Source: Siphonodentalium dalli
Taxonomy: Eukaryota; Mollusca; Scaphopoda; Gadilida; Siphonodentaliidae
Assembly (NCBI GenBank): GCA_032622095.1
Contig: CP136066.1
Location: forward strand, 205,056,978 to 205,120,977
DNA length: 64,000 nucleotides
Reading direction: 5' to 3'
Shown here: in pieces, positions 26,301-33,766 of the stretch
How the letters are laid out: every line of letters begins with the position of its first letter
Numbering within the stretch: position 1 is the first letter of the stretch
Program-made: the position numbers and the translations under genes
Notes under the pieces: generated by a model
Database searches by the model: none
The model's input: the letters and a program-made list of their open reading frames with translations, nothing else
Told to the model about the DNA's origin: nothing

Positions 26301-29300
26301 ATTACTATTTCTTTGGCTTTGGGGGTAAAAAAGATTTGATTCGAGTCGAGGAACTCACTGGATAACTCTAAAATCAAGTGGTTATTATTGTTAATAATAA
26401 GCACTTGATTTTAGAGTTATCCATCTTACACCCGCCCTTTTTGATCATGTGTTTTGCCAACTTGTGGGCTACATATCCGAAAATTAATATATTTCAAAAA
26501 TCGATATATAATCACTCTGAGCTTTGATGGGTGGGTTCCTCGACTCGAATCAAATATTTTTTACCCCCAAAGCCAAAGAAACAGTAATATAGGACCCTCT
26601 GATCGGATTGAGTACCTTTAACTGTTAAGTTAGTATTCAGGCAGTATGGCAACTGGAAGAATGTAGCGTTCTAATGCATCACCGAAAATCTCAAGCAAAT
26701 CGACCGTACCACTCCATAGAAAACATCATCTGAACTACGCTCAATTGTAAATATTTATTTCTCGATTCGGGACGCAACTATCGGCGATAAAGTAACGAAA
26801 ACGATTTCACCATTGAGAGTCACTGAATTTAATTAATATATAATAATGGCTGTGTGTGTTGTCAATTTGGATTTAAGATTTGTAACAATAACTACTTTGA
26901 GAAAGATTATCCTTCATTACTATTTGATCACCCAACCGGAGTGTTTCACATCACTTGTATGTATCATGTGCATAATGGGATGCTATTTTCACCTTCACAT
27001 CCAAATAACAACATGTGATGTAGAACTACGTCGTTATCTATCACAGGTTTGGTGGCGATAATGTGGCACTCGTTATCTGATGGTAAATCGAATGTCATGC
27101 AATAATATAAAGTTATTATACAATGTTGTGTACAGTATGTGTTTTTCTTGTACTCGTCCAGGTTGTGGTGAAAAGTCATATTGGACGAGACAAGCCATGC
27201 AGTGTCGAGTCCAATATGACTTTTCACCACAACCTGGACGAGTACAAGAAAAACTCATACTGTACACAACATTGTATAATGACATTTTTATTATCCATCT
27301 GTATGTTATCCAAATTTTGGGAATAAAACTTTTGTGGTTATTTTTGGTATTTGTCGGCACTTAATTCTCTATAAAAAAAAGCCTGCATATTGATCATCAG
27401 AAAGCATGATTTGGAAAAGTAAACACAAAAGTGAGAAAAACAACTCAACGCGGAAGTGAAACGTCTGCTAAAATCCAGCAGTGTTGCGCGCGCATCACAA
27501 TTTCACCGATTTATTTCGCAATAGAGTTAATTCGTGACGTCACGGAGTCCCAATAAATAGACAATAGTTAACTGTCATCAGCGACGAACGAAGTTTCTCC
27601 TCGAGTGAGATGCGCAGGATAATTTTTCACGAGGCGTTAGACGAGTGAAAAATAATCCTCGCATCTCACGAGAGGAGAAACTTCGTTCGTCGCTGATGAC
27701 AGTTAACTATTGTGTTTATTATATTTTCCACAACAGTTTGTCACGACACAACTCTAATAAAATGCATTGAGAAGATGTTCCGATTCTGAATATTGACCTA
27801 AATGTTTCCGTTAAATTACGCGCAATGATAAGATAACAACCCAAATAAGGTAAATCGATTACGTCACTCATTCATGAATTTTTTTACTATAGCCGCGCGC
27901 GCCATAGTATTTTACCCCGTATAAGGAACGTGACGTCATTTCATTGACTGATTTCTCCTATTGCCACCAACTTCAAAGGGGATTTTCGGAGGAATTTTTC
28001 AAACAAACAACACACTTTATTGATTAAATTAGTAACTGTTTGGAATGTCATTGTGTGGATAAGCGTTCCTAGTTCTATGAGATATCACTGCTCACTTTCA
28101 TTTGGAATATGCACTCGAATATCAGTGGAATTTGAAGTGGAACTGCTAGAAGATACTAAAGTGGATCTCAACACTGTTTTCATTTTCTTGGTGCGAATGC
28201 ACTTGTGTGAACAATTGTTTATCGCGATTTCGATCTTTGGATTCCGAAGTGTAGCGTAACCAAAAATGTTTCCCAGTTGGTGTTGATCCTGCAAATTCAC
28301 TGAGCTGGAATTTGATGTCGATAACACATTGGTGGTCTGTGTTTTTGGTGATGTATTTTGTGTTATCTGACTATGCACTGGAACTGAGACAGTTATTTTG
28401 GTGTAAGGGGAGTAACCCAAAACGTGCAAATCGAATTACGTAATTCGGAACGTGCGAGGTTGGGATAAATAGTCCGTCATCGCTGGCAGTAGGATAAACC
28501 TCTGGGAGTAGGATAACATCGTGGCACTTCCGGGAGTGGGGATACGATTATTATTTTTGCAGAAAAAGTTACTGAAAATATAATAAAAAGTGATATTGTA
28601 CAGTCGGGAGTCCAATATGACTTCCGGGAGTCCAATATGACCTTTTCCAGGACTATCACGTGGCGGCTTTTGCCCAATCGGAAATGGTGTTAGTTAAGGG
28701 ATGGATAATAATAACTGGTCTCTTTGTTAGGCACCGCTGACATGTCTCCGGAAACTTCAGAGTGATGTTCTTGGTACCTGGAGAAAAGTATAGATATAAT
28801 AGTGGGTGGATCATGTGAATCGGAACTTATATTGTGATGTTATGTCCAAGTCGCATGCATACACACATTGCGGTAAAGCTATAGCAGATAATTTGTGATT
28901 CAGGACGCGACTCGTCGAATTATACTCAAAGTATTGAAAGTAGACCTGTGTACCTTACTCGTATTTAAATTCGCGCAGTACTATTTTTCGCTCAGTTTTG
29001 AATTCGCGCACCTAGCTGCGCGAATTCAAAGCTGACAAAATTAATTTCGTAATATTTCTGTGATATGTTCGTATATCTTGGAGCTGATGACAATTTCGGT
29101 TCTTAGTCATTTGAGATAGTATATGTGTAATATTAAACACCATCGCGGCGGATTTTCATCGTGTAGACAAACTAGTAACTACATACGTCATAATTTTGTG
29201 GCGACCTGGAATATTAATATTTCTTATATATACAAGCATTTCGGTCTTTATAGCGGTTAGCCGAATGTAAATATATGCATACATGTACATGTATATGCGT

Positions 29301-32300
29301 AATTGTCTATATATTCAACCGTTTATAATATATGTAAACTCAGCAACAGAGCCCTCTTGTATTTAGATTAAACTTGGGAGTCGTACTATTTTTCGCTCAG
29401 TTTTAAATTCGCGCACCGATGGGTGCGCGAAAAATAGTACTGCGCGAATTTAAATACGAGTAAGGTAGTAAAGGACTATAAAGGTCCATCAACACATAAA
29501 ACATGGCACACCGTATATAGTTATTTGATTCATTGTACTACTGGGTCCTTGGTCCTTGTTTATCCAGCGGAATGAATACGTATACGCATCGTGCCCAGCA
29601 GAAACTCGATGTAAGCTTCATTTTCTTTCTCCAATCAGAATTAAATCATTTACGAGGAAATATGCATTCAAGCGAGTAAATAAATGGTTCATTCGTTAGG
29701 CAATATCGTATAGTAATAGAAAGCCCAGCTAATCGAGTACGAAAGTATGTTGTAAAATGTAATTGCAGCTGCTGCGCCCAAGCGGAATCAAAATAGAGAA
29801 TCAACTAGTGGTTCTTCGTTATATTATATACAAGTATAATCAACAGACTTATATTTGCTCATTCAATTTGCAAAAGCTGGTTCTATAACTTTGTTCAGCA
29901 GACAAAACTGTTCTCAGGATATAAATTACGTTTCATCACCTTCCCGCCAAGAACCATTTTCATTGGTTCAGAAGATTGTTCATATATGTTGAGAAAGAAC
30001 TTGGTTCTCCATTTGAGTACACTTTTAGTTGTTCCCCGGGGAGCTAATGGTTTCAGTTGTTGCATTATGTAACTCCTCATTTAGAACCTTGCTAGGGATC
30101 TGATGGTTTTAATTAAAGGTACACACTCCGATTCGATGGTCCGGTATCATCAGGTTACAACAACAACAGCAACGACGATGCTTTAGTTATCAGAATCGAT
30201 TAATTACCCAAAAATAATGCTAACCACTATCAACTCTATATATAGTATAAAATTTTCCAAAACGTGTTATATATCAACATGTTGTTCAACCCAATTTGGT
30301 ATCGAGAGTATGTCAGTCGGCTCGTCAAATATTTGCTAGGCCGCCAAATATTCCAGGTGGTGAAAAATTATAGATTTCAAAAATCGGTATCTGATAAACT
30401 CGGAGCTTTGATGGGTAGGTTCCTCGACTCGAATGAAATATATTTTACCCACGAAACCAAAGAAATACTAATTTAGGAGCGTTAATTCGGATTATGTATC
30501 TTTAATCGTATAACTACTATGTCAAACGAGTTTTATGTGACGACTTGTACGTTGATTTAAAAGTATAGTACTTCCGTATAATGTTAATTGTTGTGGACAC
30601 CGTTTCAGGTTCATTGGAACAACCCAAACTTGACAGAGAATCTAACTGATTCATCGGGTTTGAATCTATTCTACACATCAAACCTCCGTCAAAACGACGC
30701 GGCGATACTGACAGTGGGACAGGAATACATCGAGATATTTCCTGGATCATCGCAGACCATCACGAAGGGGCATTGCTCCCCGGAATGTTCCATGAGGAAG
30801 TTTGCTGGCTCCGTCAACGTCACTATGGTTATCAACCACATGCATTATTTAGGTAACCCATTAAGATATATCAAACGATCCATATATATACCCAGTGGCG
30901 ACAGGGGTGTGTGCATGTGGCCAGAGTGTGGGGTGTCTATATAACCAGTATGCACCACAGCTAAATGGTCTAAATTTTCAACAGTTCGAAATGTTATGCC
31001 TCACAAAACATTTCTTGTGACATTTTACGCCAGATTATGGTTTCCATTTTTTGATTTTCCAGCCAATAATTAGAGGGGGGATTTGAGTTTTAGACCAACA
31101 GTGTCATAGTTTTCTATATTTAGTCAAAATTTTGGTCTGAAATTGCTATCAGTTGCATGTAAGGTATCGAAGTTGTATTGGAAATTTTCCAACGTTATAT
31201 AGGTGGTATTAGGTTGTAAATTTCCATTAATTGGACAATTTGAGGTAGCATGCAGTCGGATAATTCCAACCAAATTGGGAGGGGGTGCAAATGGCTTACA
31301 GCCAAGTGATACCCGAGTCAAGTGATGCCATACAAAGTGATACCCAAATTGGTAAAATTGTTTAGCTGATATTTTTAGAGCAGTAATCCGCACTAAAATG
31401 TTCGGAGCATGCCAAGACTGTTCAAAGAAGGAGAACTCTATTTGTTAGCATATTAGCTTAGAGATTTACTGCCAATTACGATCGAAATAAACCACTTTAT
31501 TATGCCTTTATAGACTAATAATGGACACATCTTCAGTAATAAACCACTTTATTATGCCTTTATAGACTAATAATGGACACATCTTCAGTAATAAACCACT
31601 TTATTATGCCTTTATAGACTAATAATGGACACATCTTCAGTAATAAACCACTTTATTATGCCTTTATAGACTAATAATGGACACATCTTCAGTAATAAAC
31701 CACTTTATTATGCCTTTATAGACTAATAATGTACACATCTTCAGTAATAAACCACTTTATTATGCCTTTATAGACTAATAATGGACACATCTTCAGTAAT
31801 AAACCACTTTATTATGCCTTTATAGACTAATAATGTACACATCTTCAGTAATAAACCACTTTATTATGCCTTTATAGACTAATAATGTACACATCTTCAG
31901 TAATAAACCACTTTATTATGCCTTTATAGACTAATAATGTACACATCTTCAGTAATAAACCACTTTATTATGCCTTTATAGACTAATAATGTACACATCT
32001 TCAGTAATAAACCACTTTATTATGCCTTTATAGACTAATAATGGACACATCTTCAGTAATAAACCACTTTATTATGCCTTTATAGACTAATAATGTACAC
32101 ATCTTCAGTAATAAACCACTTTATTATGCCGTTATAGACTAATAATGTACACATCTTCAGTAATAAACCACTTTAGTATGCCGTTATAGACTAATAATGT
32201 ACACATCTTCAGTAATAAACCACTATAGTATGCCGTTATAGACTAATAATGTACACATCTTCAGTAATAAACCACTATAGTATGCCGTTATAGACTAATA

Positions 32301-33732
32301 ATGTACACATCTTCAGTTATATCTGTATGTTATCTTCAAAATAGCTAGGTCTAGTCTTGAAATCAGGATTTATAACATGTTGTTGTTGTTGTAATTGTGC
32401 AAGGCACGGAAGCGATATACCATCTTTAACCCTTTACCCAACAGCATGGCCATGTGCCAATACATTCTCTTATATATGCGAGTCGACCATAGGTCGCCTC
32501 GCATATATAAGAGAATGCATTGGCTTAACACATATTAAAAATGATAAAATTGTCAAAGAATGTACAAAAATATTATAAAAATTGTTAAAAAAAGTAAGAA
32601 CAAATCATAAAATTGTTAAAGAATGTAAGAAAAAATGGTAAAAAGAATTTTTTTAGGCCAATGCATTCTCTTATATATGCGAGGCGACCTGTTGTCGACT
32701 CGCATATATAAGAGAATGCATTGGCACAAGGCATAACTGTAACCATCACAATGTGGTCAATGAACCGGTTCCAATGATATCCATATTTGTATGGTGTTAT
32801 TGAGACAGACCGAAGATATTTTAGGCTGTTGAAGCTTTATTTGGGCGTTTTTGGCCGTTTTGTTGGGTAAAGGGTTAAACTCACACATGGTGAATGTTTT
32901 CGACCGACCAACGTAATTGGGGATGATGATTTATCGTATTTTAAAGGTACTCAATCCGATCAGAGGGTCCTATATTACTGTTTCTTTGGCTTTGGGGGTA
33001 AAAAATATTTGATTCGAGTCGAGGAACCCACCCATCAAAGCTCAGAGTGATTAGATATCGATTTTTGAAATCTATTAATTTTCGGATATGTAGCCCACAA
33101 GTTGGCAGAACACGTGATCAAAACGGACAAATTGCAGGTGTAAGATGGATAACTCTGAAATCAAGTGGTTATTATTGTTAATAGTAAGGCCAAAAAAAAA
33201 AGTGTTTTGGTTCTCGGGCAATTTTTTTTTCAAATCAATGAGGGAGGGAGGGAGGGAGGGTTTTATTTTTATTTTTTATTTTTTTCTGCACATAGTAAGC
33301 ATGGACAAAGATACCTCTGTCTAGTAATAACCAGAAAGGTAGAGGGAACTGTTATGCATATAAACTCATTTAGTCTTACATAAAAATGACATTGTACTAC
33401 CAGTGTATGACTGGGATTACCTAACATTATATAATCCCCCTGACATTAACTACTGTTATTGTTGTCTAAAAACTGATACCTCTCCATTCCAATATGTGAT
33501 CCTGAATTTAGTACTGTGCCTTTCAATTGTATAAAGTTACAATTAGTGTAAGTTAGTTCACAATGACTAATTGTAAGAAGCGCATGAGGATCAGCTAATC
33601 ATTTTCTTAATTGTAGTCATCTACTTCATGTTGTAAGCCTGCAAGTCACTTTTAACACATTACACGTTAGAGCTCAATGCACACTAATATTCAACACATA
33701 TCTGCTATGGACATGGTTATAAAAAAAAAAAA

Positions 33733-33766
<34 letters not shown>

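Noticed and set aside
27073-27364. 94-95 codon ORFs with matching peptides on both strands
   Set aside because: The same hairpin is read from both sides; the similarity is palindromic, not coding.
28085-28429. 114-codon Ser/Thr-rich minus-strand ORF within the intron 5 insertion
   Set aside because: No recognised domain; overlaps a plus-strand ORF and sits in a hairpin-rich mobile insertion. Could be part of a transposon gene, but unsupported.
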